In this document: piece by piece, positions 17,199-27,286 of the stretch | Numbering within the stretch: position 1 is the stretch's first letter | How the letters are laid out: each line of letters opens with the position of its first letter | Assembly: GCA_028278555.1 (NCBI GenBank) | Contig: JANQEA010000035.1 | Coordinates: 88,089 to 152,088, forward strand | Direction of reading: 5' to 3' | DNA: 64,000 nucleotides | Origin: Candidatus Bipolaricaulota bacterium | GTDB lineage: Bacteria > Bipolaricaulota > Bipolaricaulia > UBA7950 > UBA9294 | Program-made: the position numbers and the translations under genes | Notes under the pieces: model-generated | What the model was told of the DNA's origin: nothing | The model's input: only the letters and a program-made list of their open reading frames with translations | The model's database searches: none

Positions 17199-19556
17199 CT
17201 ACACACCCTGCCCTGGTGCGGCACCCTCCAACAGGAAATCCCACTCGCCGGCCGGACAGATCCCCCCGAGGCTGTTTCCGTCTAGCCCGGACCCATCGGG
17301 GATGACGTTCCCGCTGCCGGTCAGCTCGCCGGTGAAGCGCAGATCCGGATCGTAAGCACCCTGGTCTCCACCACATCCTTCGCCGTAGATCTGGAGCCCG
17401 TAGCCGAGATTCGATGTGATCTGACAGTCGGCCAGTTCGACGCTGGGGGATCCCGTTAGGAGAACACCGGTGCTGTTCTCAGAGATACTGCATGCATGGA
17501 GTCTGATCTTCAGACTTTCGCTGACCGCCCATCCGCCTACCTCCACGACGACTCCGCTTTCCGCGTTCCTCACAATCATGCAGCGTTCCAGTCGCACATC
17601 CGTATACCCCTCGATGCTGATGCCCGTCCCGAGGTGCCCCGCGATCGTGCAGTCGGTCAGTTTGACGACAATGCCTCCCTCAAGAATCGAAGGGAAGATC
17701 CAGATGCCGTGCCCGGCGTTCTGCTCAAGAGCCGTGTTGGTCGCCTCGACTCGGCACCAGCCGAGGATCGAGAGTCCACTGTCCCCATTCTCAAAGACGC
17801 GGCATTCGTCCATGTAGACCTCGTCTCTCTCAGTACCCGGGGGCGAGGAACCCAATACCGGACGTCCCACTCTGATACCATCCCCGCGATTCCGCCCTAC
17901 TGAGCATCCGCTCATGCGAACGTAGCTGCTCTTGAGAACGCTAACCCCGTCAGTGCTCCACCTATCAGATCCGTGCCCGTTGTCGGTAATCGTGCAATCC
18001 GTGAGATCCATCCGGCCGCCCATCATCGCAACGGCGCCTTCCCCATGGTTTCCATCTATCGCGCAACCCGCCAAATCGACCTGAGCGCCATCCGTGACAC
18101 GAACACCGGTGATGTTCTCCGTAATCACGCAGTCGACCAGCTCGACGTACACCTCTCCGTTTGCGGCGAGCCCCTCCGATTCGGCGATCACGCAATCTTG
18201 CGCGAAGAGGGCCCCACCGTAGACAGCGACACCCGATTCTTCTCCCCCCCGAATGACGCAAGACGAGAGATGGACATCACCAGATTGCACTTCGAGTGCC
18301 AGGCCTTCCATCTGCAGGAAGTCGCAACCGATCAGATCGATCGTTCCGGCGTCCTCGACGAGAATCCCCAAATCGCAGCGTTCGAACAGGCAGCCTCTCA
18401 TCGACACGTTCGCCGATTCCATCACACGGAGCCCCACTCCCTCAATCTCGCGGAAGCGGACCGAATTGAACTCCGCCACAGCCGAACCGAGCAGCTCGAT
18501 TCCGACGTCGTCGAGGCCGTAGCGGCTCGCAGTACACCAGACGTCGACGTCCTGCAGCGACGCTTCAGGTCCGACGAGCACCCACGGTCTCTTGAGAGCG
18601 ATTTGTTCCACGATGAGAGACTCGACTTCATGGAGGACGACACCTCCGTACAACCACAGAGCCATTTTCGGGGTCTCGAGCTTCGTTTCGTCTGCGCCTT
18701 GCCCGCGAATCGTTAGAGACTTCCAGATCGTCAGCGCTTGTGGGAAAACCCCTTCTGCGATCTCAACGATCCCTCCGGGCGCAACCGCGTCGATCGCCTC
18801 TTGGATCGTCTCATAGTCCCAGGGGACGCGTACGTGAGTCGCATCGGTTTGCTCGACAAGCACCGTTCGCAGCTCCGAAGGAGCGAAGAAGCCAAGTTCA
18901 GCCCCATTCCCCCTCAGATCGTTGCCACCTCCAGAGACGGCGGCACCTGCCGTTTGGACAACGATCCCGAACCCTGCATTCAAGCCGATGACACAATCCC
19001 AGACCTCAACCGTTCCGGGGGACTGGACGTCGATTCCGTTGCCCATGTTGGTGTGAATCCAGCACTCACGGATTTCGACAGTTCCGGTTGAGTGAATGCT
19101 GATGCCATTGCTCCGGCTCCCAAGGACTTCGAGGCCTCGGAGAGTAACGTTCCCCGATCCGAGCACGGCAACAGCGTCGGGGAAGAGCTTCCGGCTCCGG
19201 TCGACCACGAGGTTCTCCACGACAACATCTGCATCGCCGGTGATGGTGAGTGTCGAGACCTCTTGCGAGACGACTGCATGGATCCGCGTCATCGAGGGAG
19301 ATCGTCCAGAGCCGACGAGGCGGAGCGGCTTCGAGATGATGATGTTCTCCCGGTACAGACCCGGAGCAAGCCGGATCGTTGCGCCGTCAGGCGCCGCATC
19401 GATCGCCGCCTGGATCGACTCGCCCATCTGGACCTCGATCACTTCCGTTCCAGTCAGCGCCACAGCGATGCTCACGCAGGAAGCCAAAGCAACAATCAAT
19501 GCTTTGAACCGGACAGTACCCGCAAGAGATGAGTCGCTACCTCGGGCTCGCAACAT
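17199..19556 (-). CDS. Secreted right-handed beta-helix protein 1 (785 aa, one unit)
   Basis: A signal peptide (about residues 1-37) is followed by module A, headed by GESIQAAIDAAPDGATIRL, the NosD/pectin-lyase start. PbH1 coils and the linker NGAELGFFAPSELRT come next. Module B, headed by VPWDYETIQEAIDAVAPGG, has roughly 500 residues of coils rich in D/E-C-x-I ladder positions. The C-terminal cap is GSGNVIPDGSGLDGN...GGICPAGEWDFLLEG. Such folds make long parallel beta-solenoids used as surface fibres or polysaccharide-acting enzymes; no catalytic residues can be named. The ATG at 19556 has GGAGG five bases upstream. Its last ~45 codons are almost identical in DNA to those of the next paralogue. 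Confidence 0.88.
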   Translation of the reverse strand: MLRARGSDSSLAGTVRFKALIVALASCVSIAVALTGTEVIEVQMGESIQAAIDAAPDGATIRLAPGLYRENIIISKPLRLVGSGRSPSMTRIHAVVSQEVSTLTITGDADVVVENLVVDRSRKLFPDAVAVLGSGNVTLRGLEVLGSRSNGISIHSTGTVEIRECWIHTNMGNGIDVQSPGTVEVWDCVIGLNAGFGIVVQTAGAAVSGGGNDLRGNGAELGFFAPSELRTVLVEQTDATHVRVPWDYETIQEAIDAVAPGGIVEIAEGVFPQALTIWKSLTIRGQGADETKLETPKMALWLYGGVVLHEVESLIVEQIALKRPWVLVGPEASLQDVDVWCTASRYGLDDVGIELLGSAVAEFNSVRFREIEGVGLRVMESANVSMRGCLFERCDLGILVEDAGTIDLIGCDFLQMEGLALEVQSGDVHLSSCVIRGGEESGVAVYGGALFAQDCVIAESEGLAANGEVYVELVDCVITENITGVRVTDGAQVDLAGCAIDGNHGEGAVAMMGGRMDLTDCTITDNGHGSDRWSTDGVSVLKSSYVRMSGCSVGRNRGDGIRVGRPVLGSSPPGTERDEVYMDECRVFENGDSGLSILGWCRVEATNTALEQNAGHGIWIFPSILEGGIVVKLTDCTIAGHLGTGISIEGYTDVRLERCMIVRNAESGVVVEVGGWAVSESLKIRLHACSISENSTGVLLTGSPSVELADCQITSNLGYGLQIYGEGCGGDQGAYDPDLRFTGELTGSGNVIPDGSGLDGNSLGGICPAGEWDFLLEGAAPGQGV

Positions 19557-19709
19557 GTCGCCTCCTTCAGACCGCGCGTACTCTACTAGACTAGGATCGT
19601 ATAGCATGGACTCACGGAAAGACAAGGTGTTGCCAGACTAGCACTTCCAAGATGGATGCCGGGCGCTCTTCTCGTGACTCCCGCCGCATCGCTCGTGACG
19701 ATAGACCGA

Positions 19710-22700
19710 CTACACACCCTGTCCTGTGGCCGCACCCTCCAACAGGAAGTCCCACTCGCCGGCCGGACAGATCCCTCCAAGGCCGTTCCCGTTCAGTCCG
19801 GACCCATCGGGGATGACGTTCCCACTCCCGGTCAGCTCGCCGGTGAAGTCCAGCTCTGACTGGTGCAGATGCCGTCCGCCGCTGCACTCCAAACCGTAGA
19901 TCTGGAGACCGTAGCCGAGGTTCCCCGTGATTTCGCAGTCGCTCAGCTCGACGGAGGGGGCCTCCGCCAACCCGACGCCAATCAGGTTCTCGACAATGAG
20001 ACACGCGCGAACTGCTGCAACCGTCGAGCCTGCGACGATCAACCCGTACATGCCGCTTCGCCCGATCGTGCACCGTTCGATCAGGACCTCGGTTCCGCTG
20101 GCGACGACAACGCCACTTCTCACGTGATCGATGATCTGGCTCTCGACCAACGCGAAGGTACCTTCGAAGAACTCATCGATATGGATCCCATTCCCGTAGT
20201 TCCTCTCGAAGATCGACTGCCGGATGTTGATCCGCTTCCCATCGAGGACGAACAGGCCGTCCTCCGCGTTCTCGAAGACGCGGCACTCGACGATCTCCAG
20301 CTCGCTCTCCGGCGAAGCACCTTCGGGGATCGCAGGATCGATTCGCGACAAGGCGGATAGAGGCATCATCTCGATCCCCGATCCGGCGTTCCGACCGACA
20401 TCGCAGTCCTCGAGACGGACGGTCGCGTTATCGGAAATGAAGACCCCCGAGGAGCCGAACGACAATCCGTTGTCGGTGATCGTGCAACCGACGAACTCGA
20501 GCCGGCTGTCTTGCTGCGCGTAGGCAGCGTACCCGAGGTTCTCGGCGATCGTGCAGTCGACCATCTCGAGCTGTCCCGTCTGTTCGCAGAAGACGGCACG
20601 CTCTCCCTTCGTCTCGGCGATGACCGAGTCCTGGGCGCGGACCGTCCCTCGAAAGACCGAGATCGCCGATTCGCCGCTCCCGCGAATCGCGCAAGAGCGG
20701 ATCTCCGTCTCGCCGCTGTAGACGTTGAGCGCACGCGTCGCCTGACGGTCGAATGCACAGTGATCGACCGTTAGACTTCCGACACTTGTGATCCCATCCA
20801 TGTTGCCGGCGAAGCCGCTCGCTCGGACCGCTGCGGAGGTCCCTCTGCCATCGAGCGATAGCCCGGTCTGCACGCAATCCTCGAACGTGCACGACGATGC
20901 GTCGACGTGTCCACTCCCATCGATGGCGATCCCGACGCGACAGCCGCGGAATGAACAGTCCGTCAGGAAAGCGGTGGTCGATTCATTCAGGCGGACGCCC
21001 GCTCCGCGGACGTCGCGAACACGAACATCCTCCAACTGCGCGTTCACCGAACACCGCAGCTCGATCCCGACCTCATCGCGACAGGCGACCGTCACGTCAC
21101 GGATCGTTGCCTCGGTCCCGCAGATCATCCAAGATCGATCGAGACGGATACGCTCGATGACAGAAGACCCCGCACAGTGAAGGACCACACCTCCGTAGAG
21201 CACGTCGGCCGCTGCGCCGAGCTTCGTCTCGTCACCCTGGCCGAGAAGGGTCACGGACTTCCAGACCGTCAGGCTTTCGGAGAAGGAGCCGCTGTCGATC
21301 TCCACCGTGCCGCCCGGGGCCACGGCGTCGATCGCTTCCTGGATCGTCGCGTAGTCATCCGGGACGCGGACGTGCATCGACTCCGTCTGGATGGCGAGCG
21401 GTATACGGAGTTCCGGCGGTGCGTACAGGCCGAGATCCGCGCCGTTGTCGCGGAGGTCGTTCTCGCCCCCGAAGACGGTCGCGCTCTCCGTCTGTACCAG
21501 GATGGCGAACTCGTCGATCGCGTGGATCGAGCAACCGCGGATCTCGGTCGCCCCTATCGAATAGACGCTGATTCCGTTCCCCCGGCTGCCGCGAATCTCC
21601 AACGTCTGAAGCGCCGCAGAGGCCGATCCGTAGACCGCGACCGTGTCGGTGCGGAACCGCTTGTCCCCTTCGATCACGAGGCTCTCGAGCCGTGCATCCG
21701 CACTCCCCAGGACGGTGACTGTCGGTTGCATCAGCTTCGTCGGAGAAGGACGTATGATCGTCGGATCTTCGGGATCCTCCGATCCGATAAGCGTGACCGA
21801 CGTCTGGATCGTCAGCGTCTCGACGTACTCGCCCGGCGCAAGCCGGATCGTCGCACCGTCGGGGGCCGCGTCGATCGCTGCTTGGATCGACTCCCCCGGC
21901 GAAACGCGGATCTCCGTCAGGAACTCCAGTCCCTCGACGCTGAACGCTCCTTCAGCATTCCCATGCTCATCCTCCGGTCCGGGAATGGTGTTCCCTGAGC
22001 CGGAGATCACCTCGGCTACTTCCACCGGATCGCTCGAACGCTCGCCCTCGACCAACAGGACGCCGAAGCTCGCGTTCGACGACACCACACTGTCCAGAAG
22101 CCCAAGCCGGGAGCCCGTGTCGAGAGAGACGCCGATGCCGTTGCCGCGAATCTCGCACTGCGTCACAGATGCGATGGCTCCGTGCCACGCCTCGATTCCG
22201 GCTTGGCCGTTCTCTTCGATCGTGCAGTTTTGGACCGCAGCCCCGACGCCATCGCCGTCCCTGCAGTCGAACTCGAACTCGGACGACCGCGGATCGAAGG
22301 TCAAGCCGAAGACTTCGCCGTCGAGAACGACCCCACTCTCCCGATTCCCCGACATTGTGCACCCGTCGAGGGTCGCCCGGCCGGCCGCGCCGATGCGCAG
22401 TCCGCTTCCCACGTTCCCGTCGATATGGCAGCCGGTCGCTTCGACGACCGGGATGACGTCCCGGGGATCGCCGACGTCGAACAGACTGTCATACGTCTCG
22501 TAGCCGGCGTTGATCGCGATCCCGTGCCCGAGGTTCTGGACGACGCTCGTGTCGCGGAGGACGACGTGCCCCTTCATGCCGACCCTGATGCCCGCGCCAC
22601 GAGACTCATCCAGATCCTCGGCGTCACCGCCGTAGAGCCCGTTCGCGTCGATCTCGGAGTCAACGATCTCGCAGTATGCGAACTCGCTGACCACGATTCC

Positions 22701-24179
22701 GTCGTTGTGGTTTCCATGCACGGTGCATTCCGCCAGTTCGACCTGCGCATGCCCGATAGCCAGCAGACCACAGCCATTCGCACCGGAGAGGATGCACGAC
22801 GAGAAGCGGACCTTTGCGTCGCTCGACACGCGGACGTTGCTCTCCCCGGCACCGCTCAACGTGGTCCGCTCGATCAGCACGTCCGATTCTCCCGAGACAT
22901 CCATCCCGAATCGCGATCCCCCGCGAACCACGCAGTCGCGGATCGCACCGCTGCCGCCGAAGATCTCGATCCCTGAGAGCTCCGGCTCGAACACGGACGC
23001 GGACACCTCGATGTGATTCCCCCTGGCGACAACCGATCCGCCACGCGCGCCGATGAACCGACAGTCCTCCACCAACACGTGACGCGCCGCCGTCGTCGAG
23101 AGATCGATGTAGTTCCGATCGAAGCTGCATTCGGAGAGGCGGATGGATGAACCGGCGATCCCTTCGATCGCCGTTCCGCCGATGGTCGAGAAGCTGGACG
23201 CATCTGCGGTCAGACTCCCACCTTCGCCGACCATGAAGACCGGCCACCTGCTGACCTTCCCCGTTCCCGTCACGCCCACACGATCGAGGACGAGCGATGT
23301 ATGAATCGCAATCGGCGCCTTCTCTTCGACTTGGAGTGAGATCTCCGTCAGCGTCACAATCTCGGCGCTCGCCAGAATGGACACAAGGCCCGTCAATCGA
23401 ACCCCATCGGGCCCGCCACCGCGCAGCTCGACGGCCTTCCAGATCGTGATGCCCGATCCGAACTCCCCGGATCCGATGTGGATGATCCCCCCCGGGGCGA
23501 CCGCGTCGATCCCTGCCTGGATCGACGGGTAGTCCTCCGGCACGCGGACGGACTCGGTTGTTGTCTCCGGGGCCTGCGGCGTCCGCAGGTCCGGCGGAGC
23601 GTGTCCGGCGAGATCGGCCCCGTTTCCCGAGAGCACGTTCTCCGCGCCCGTCACGCTGGCGCCGCCGTGCACTTCGATGCCGAAACGGCTGTTTCCGAGG
23701 ATCCGACACGCCTCGATCCGGACCACCGCGGGCCCTTGGACCGAGATGCCGTTCCCTTGACAGTCGGCGACGATCAGCGACAGGCAATCGAGTTCCGCCG
23801 TGCCCGCGTGAAGGATCCCGTCGGGCAGGTATCCGAACGCCCCGCGAATCGTGAACCCCTCGAGGACGATCCGATGCTCGGCGTCGGTATCGGTCAGCAT
23901 CATGGCAGGCCCGGCGACCCTCGCTTCGACGATCACGTCCTCCGGACGTGTCGGATCGCCCGCGATCTGAATCGCGCGATCGATCCGAAGGTTCTCACGG
24001 TAGACGCCCGGAAAGAGAACGACCATCGCACCGTCGGAGGCCGCGTCGATCGCCGCCTGGATCGACTCGCCCGGCCGGACTTCGATGGTCGCCGCATCCT
24101 CCGCCGTCGCGAGCAGGCCGAAGCACGCGACCAGAGCCATCGAAACGCACGTCGCTCGGTTCCTCCATCCCTTCCGCAT
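19710..24179 (-). CDS. Giant secreted right-handed beta-helix protein 2 (1489 aa, two fused units)
   Basis: After a signal peptide (to about residue 27) the protein contains two complete copies of the unit seen in its neighbours. Unit 1 has heads PGESIQAAIDAASDGA and VPEDYPSIQAGIDAVAPGG. Unit 2 starts at about residue 756 with PGESIQAAIDAAPDGA and then VPDDYATIQEAIDAVAPGG. The join (near base 21910) still carries a relic of the C-terminal cap (ISGSGNTIPGPEDEHGNAEG), as expected from in-frame fusion of tandem genes. The true cap is at the end (GSGNVIPDGSGLNGN). It is probably an extracellular or periplasmic solenoid. The start follows GCGAGGAGGGG. Function unknown. Confidence 0.88.
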   Translation of the reverse strand: MRKGWRNRATCVSMALVACFGLLATAEDAATIEVRPGESIQAAIDAASDGAMVVLFPGVYRENLRIDRAIQIAGDPTRPEDVIVEARVAGPAMMLTDTDAEHRIVLEGFTIRGAFGYLPDGILHAGTAELDCLSLIVADCQGNGISVQGPAVVRIEACRILGNSRFGIEVHGGASVTGAENVLSGNGADLAGHAPPDLRTPQAPETTTESVRVPEDYPSIQAGIDAVAPGGIIHIGSGEFGSGITIWKAVELRGGGPDGVRLTGLVSILASAEIVTLTEISLQVEEKAPIAIHTSLVLDRVGVTGTGKVSRWPVFMVGEGGSLTADASSFSTIGGTAIEGIAGSSIRLSECSFDRNYIDLSTTAARHVLVEDCRFIGARGGSVVARGNHIEVSASVFEPELSGIEIFGGSGAIRDCVVRGGSRFGMDVSGESDVLIERTTLSGAGESNVRVSSDAKVRFSSCILSGANGCGLLAIGHAQVELAECTVHGNHNDGIVVSEFAYCEIVDSEIDANGLYGGDAEDLDESRGAGIRVGMKGHVVLRDTSVVQNLGHGIAINAGYETYDSLFDVGDPRDVIPVVEATGCHIDGNVGSGLRIGAAGRATLDGCTMSGNRESGVVLDGEVFGLTFDPRSSEFEFDCRDGDGVGAAVQNCTIEENGQAGIEAWHGAIASVTQCEIRGNGIGVSLDTGSRLGLLDSVVSSNASFGVLLVEGERSSDPVEVAEVISGSGNTIPGPEDEHGNAEGAFSVEGLEFLTEIRVSPGESIQAAIDAAPDGATIRLAPGEYVETLTIQTSVTLIGSEDPEDPTIIRPSPTKLMQPTVTVLGSADARLESLVIEGDKRFRTDTVAVYGSASAALQTLEIRGSRGNGISVYSIGATEIRGCSIHAIDEFAILVQTESATVFGGENDLRDNGADLGLYAPPELRIPLAIQTESMHVRVPDDYATIQEAIDAVAPGGTVEIDSGSFSESLTVWKSVTLLGQGDETKLGAAADVLYGGVVLHCAGSSVIERIRLDRSWMICGTEATIRDVTVACRDEVGIELRCSVNAQLEDVRVRDVRGAGVRLNESTTAFLTDCSFRGCRVGIAIDGSGHVDASSCTFEDCVQTGLSLDGRGTSAAVRASGFAGNMDGITSVGSLTVDHCAFDRQATRALNVYSGETEIRSCAIRGSGESAISVFRGTVRAQDSVIAETKGERAVFCEQTGQLEMVDCTIAENLGYAAYAQQDSRLEFVGCTITDNGLSFGSSGVFISDNATVRLEDCDVGRNAGSGIEMMPLSALSRIDPAIPEGASPESELEIVECRVFENAEDGLFVLDGKRINIRQSIFERNYGNGIHIDEFFEGTFALVESQIIDHVRSGVVVASGTEVLIERCTIGRSGMYGLIVAGSTVAAVRACLIVENLIGVGLAEAPSVELSDCEITGNLGYGLQIYGLECSGGRHLHQSELDFTGELTGSGNVIPDGSGLNGNGLGGICPAGEWDFLLEGAATGQGV

Positions 24180-24225
24180 CGCCCCTCCTCGCCCCCAATT
24201 ACGCACTCGCTCGATGCTCCGTCCT

Positions 24226-26532
24226 CTAGACCTGATCCTCGCCCGGCGTCAGAAGCTCGCGGCCCACATCGTCGGGACAGAAGGCTCCGCCCCAGTTCGC
24301 GTCCGTTTCGCCAACGTCCGGGATCCGATTCCCAAACCCGGCGACCAGGCCGGCGAAATCCATCGATGGGTCGTAGTCCATCCCCGTAGGCCAGCACTCC
24401 GCACAACCGAGTGAGAGTCCGTACGTCAGACTTCGGACAACGGAGGAGTCGGAGAGCATGAGCACAGTCGCCTCCATGAGAAGGATTCCGACGTAATTCT
24501 CCGTGAAGACGGACTCCTCGACGATCGCTTCCGCATACCCGCCGAGCATCAATCCCGCACGCCGGCTCGCCCCGAGATAGGAAGACTGGACCGCGAGTTT
24601 CGCAAACCCCACCCCGAAGATGCCAACATCATTGCCCGCAAAGGTCGACTCCTCGACAACCGCGGACACCCACCCTCCAAGGACCACGCCGAAGGTCTCC
24701 CCCGTGAACGTGCAGCCGCGGACGGTGATGTCCTGCGAGTCACGTCCACCCAGTCCCAGCCCGCCGTTGGCTTCGAATCGACAGTCGATCAGGACGACGC
24801 TCGCCGGACCGCCTTCGGGTTCAACGAGAGAGTACGGCCTGCTCTCAACTCCTGGCACGCAGAGTAGCCCCGCGTCGGTGTTGCCCGTCACGGTGACGTT
24901 CTCCATGCGTAGCGACGCGTTCGGGGTCACGTGCACTCCGGACACGCCGATCGTCTCGGTCCACTCGGTGGTTTGTGTGTCGAATCCATTCCCGTGGATC
25001 GAAGAATCGACGATCGTGCAAACTCCATGTTCAATGACCCTCACGCCGATCCCCGGATTGCCCGCGACCTCGCAGCCCACGAGTCGCGCCGCCGCCAACT
25101 CGTGAATCAGAACAGCTGCGTCCGCTGCAGACGTGATCGTACAGCCCTTCAGCGTGATCGCGGATTCTCCGTAGGCGCGGACTGCATGTTCCGCTCCGTC
25201 AAACGAGCAGTCGGTGACCTCCACATCGGACGCGGCATCCGCGAGGAGACACGTCTTTGAAAGCTCCTCGAAGGTGCATTCGCGCACTGCTCCCTGGGCT
25301 TCGCCGATGCCGAGTCCGTACGGCGCATCGCTGAACGACGTTCGCTCGATCTCGAATTCGCCGCGCTCGACGAAGACCCCCATATCGCGTATTCCTTCGA
25401 ACCGGCATTCGGTGATCCGGGTCGATCCGTTGACCTTCAATCCGGCACGGCTCTCTTCGAAGACACAGTCCGCGAGCCGAAGCATCGTCGCCTCGTCCGT
25501 GAAAATGGCGATCCCGCCGAACTCGGCGAAACGGCAATTCACCGCGATTAGCTGCCCACCCGAGACGACGGAAAGGTACGAACCGAGGTGAACTCCTCGG
25601 TGCCCGAGAAATGCGGCGTTCGAAAGGTGGACCTCGGAGCCGATCTCGATCGATGTCTGCCCGAAGGAGGAGACGGTCAGTTTCTCAATCCGGACAGTCC
25701 CCGCCGATTGAAGGACCGACAGACCGATCCGTTTCTTCGCGGCAGCGAGAATCGTCTCCGCTCGCCCCTGTCCGCGAAGCGTCACGTCCTTCCAAAGGCA
25801 AACCCCTCCAACAAACTCGCCGGATCCGATCTCGACCGCCCCGCCGGGGACGACCGCATCGACCGCCGCCTGGATCGTCGCGTAGTCCTCGGGGACACGG
25901 ACCGTCTCGCGATCGATCTGCTCCGCGGCAGGCGTTCGCAGCTCGGGCGGCGCGTAGCGTCCAAGCGGAACGCCGTTCCCATCGAAACGATTCTCCGATC
26001 CGGTCACGTCAACGTCAGGATTTGCCACCGTCAGACCGTACACGTGGTTGTCGACCAATGCGCAGTGGTCGATGACGACACGACCCTCACCATGCACGCT
26101 GACACCGCTCCCCCAGCACTCGCGAACGACAAGATTCCGTAGCGTGACGGACCCCGATCCCAGAACGTAGACCCCATCCGGAAGGTAGCCCTTCGCCCTT
26201 TCGATCGTGAATCCTTCGAGCACGACTTGGATCTCATCCGTCCCGCGAAGCGTCACCACCGGCCCGCCCGACTTGGGAGCAAGGACAACGAACTCGGGTG
26301 CATCGGAGAACCCCCGAAGGGTGAGGCTCTTCTCGATGACAAGGTTCTCCGTGTACTCCCTCGCCTGCAGCTGAATCACAGCTCCCTCGGGAGCTGTATC
26401 GACCGCCTTCTGGAGCGATTCGCTCGGTGGAACGATGATGACGCGCGTCGGTTGGGCGACTCCTGACCAGCCGATCACAACGCATAGGAGACCGGCCATC
26501 AAGATGGGCAGAACGGACCGGGTTCTCGTCAT
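24226..26532 (-). CDS. Secreted right-handed beta-helix protein 3 (768 aa, one unit)
   Basis: First gene of the minus-strand trio, with a signal peptide (LPILMAGLLCVVIGWSGVA). Module A is headed by PSESLQKAVDTAPEGAVIQL and ends in NGVPLGRYAPPELRT. Module B is headed by VPEDYATIQAAVDAVVPGG and the diverged cap is GFGNRIPDVGETDANWGG. The order of parts is identical to the other two proteins, but the sequence is the most diverged of the four units. GGAGGAGG precedes the ATG. The gap to the next paralogue is 46 bases, so all three are likely one transcript. Expected to be exported and folded as a beta-solenoid; ligand or partner unknown. Confidence 0.88.
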   Translation of the reverse strand: MTRTRSVLPILMAGLLCVVIGWSGVAQPTRVIIVPPSESLQKAVDTAPEGAVIQLQAREYTENLVIEKSLTLRGFSDAPEFVVLAPKSGGPVVTLRGTDEIQVVLEGFTIERAKGYLPDGVYVLGSGSVTLRNLVVRECWGSGVSVHGEGRVVIDHCALVDNHVYGLTVANPDVDVTGSENRFDGNGVPLGRYAPPELRTPAAEQIDRETVRVPEDYATIQAAVDAVVPGGAVEIGSGEFVGGVCLWKDVTLRGQGRAETILAAAKKRIGLSVLQSAGTVRIEKLTVSSFGQTSIEIGSEVHLSNAAFLGHRGVHLGSYLSVVSGGQLIAVNCRFAEFGGIAIFTDEATMLRLADCVFEESRAGLKVNGSTRITECRFEGIRDMGVFVERGEFEIERTSFSDAPYGLGIGEAQGAVRECTFEELSKTCLLADAASDVEVTDCSFDGAEHAVRAYGESAITLKGCTITSAADAAVLIHELAAARLVGCEVAGNPGIGVRVIEHGVCTIVDSSIHGNGFDTQTTEWTETIGVSGVHVTPNASLRMENVTVTGNTDAGLLCVPGVESRPYSLVEPEGGPASVVLIDCRFEANGGLGLGGRDSQDITVRGCTFTGETFGVVLGGWVSAVVEESTFAGNDVGIFGVGFAKLAVQSSYLGASRRAGLMLGGYAEAIVEESVFTENYVGILLMEATVLMLSDSSVVRSLTYGLSLGCAECWPTGMDYDPSMDFAGLVAGFGNRIPDVGETDANWGGAFCPDDVGRELLTPGEDQV

Positions 26533-26645
26533 GGCGCCTCCTCCGGGCAGGGCTTCGTCGACTAGAGTTCGATACTACGGCCCGAAACAGAGGAGAAACA
26601 AGGGGCATTCCACGAGAATGGACGAACTGGCCAAGCCAGCGCAGG

Positions 26646-27230
26646 CTACGGCGAATCGTTCGGCGGCAAAATCCGTTCGGTCAGATCGAGCATCCGGAGG
26701 ATCGTCCAGAGGGCAGGGACGTGCCCCGTGTCGCACGGCTTCTCATAGGCCGCTAGGAGGAAGGCGTACGCACGGAACAACTGCATCGAGGCTCGGTCGA
26801 TCCGACGCTCCTCCAGTCCCAAGAGGGCCGCGTCGAGCGCGAACGTCAGGTACATACGAACGTTCTTCGTCGCATCGACGACACGCTCGCGAACCCCGGC
26901 CTCGATCGCCGGCCCTTCGAATCGAACCCGGAGGGCTCCGATCTCGACGAGCAGGCCGATCGGCTCGATCCCAGAAGGCGTCGGACGAGCGAAGTGCTTT
27001 CCTTGGACGCCTTCGAGCAGATTGACGAGCTGCTGCGTGTGGAGGCGAAGATCGCCGAGCGTCGGCGAGTAGGCGGCCACGGTAGCGAGCGTGAGCCCCA
27101 ACCGAAGCTGCTGCACAAATGCGATGAGCCGATCCTCGATCGAAGGTTCCTCCGGTTGCGCGAATCCGCTGGCCGCCGCGCCACAGATCAAGAGAAGACA
27201 GACGCTCACCGCTCGGATCGTTCTGCTCAT
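26646..27230 (-). CDS. Exported all-alpha hypothetical protein
   Basis: A 194-residue protein with a signal peptide (AVSVCLLLICGAAASGFAQ) and a helical body (LIAFVQQLRLGLTLATVAAYSPTL...LRLHTQQLVNLLEG). No family recognised. The ATG at 27230 has AAGGGAG seven bases upstream. It lies 56 bases downstream of the membrane-anchored regulator on the same strand, so the two probably form an operon. Together with the exported helical protein at 28390-29085 it may be part of that regulator's regulon. Confidence 0.7.
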   Translation of the reverse strand: MSRTIRAVSVCLLLICGAAASGFAQPEEPSIEDRLIAFVQQLRLGLTLATVAAYSPTLGDLRLHTQQLVNLLEGVQGKHFARPTPSGIEPIGLLVEIGALRVRFEGPAIEAGVRERVVDATKNVRMYLTFALDAALLGLEERRIDRASMQLFRAYAFLLAAYEKPCDTGHVPALWTILRMLDLTERILPPNDSP

Positions 27231-27286
27231 GTCGTGCTCCCTTCGCTCACGTGGACCAGTCTCCTCAGTCCGATGCCGTCCTCCCA

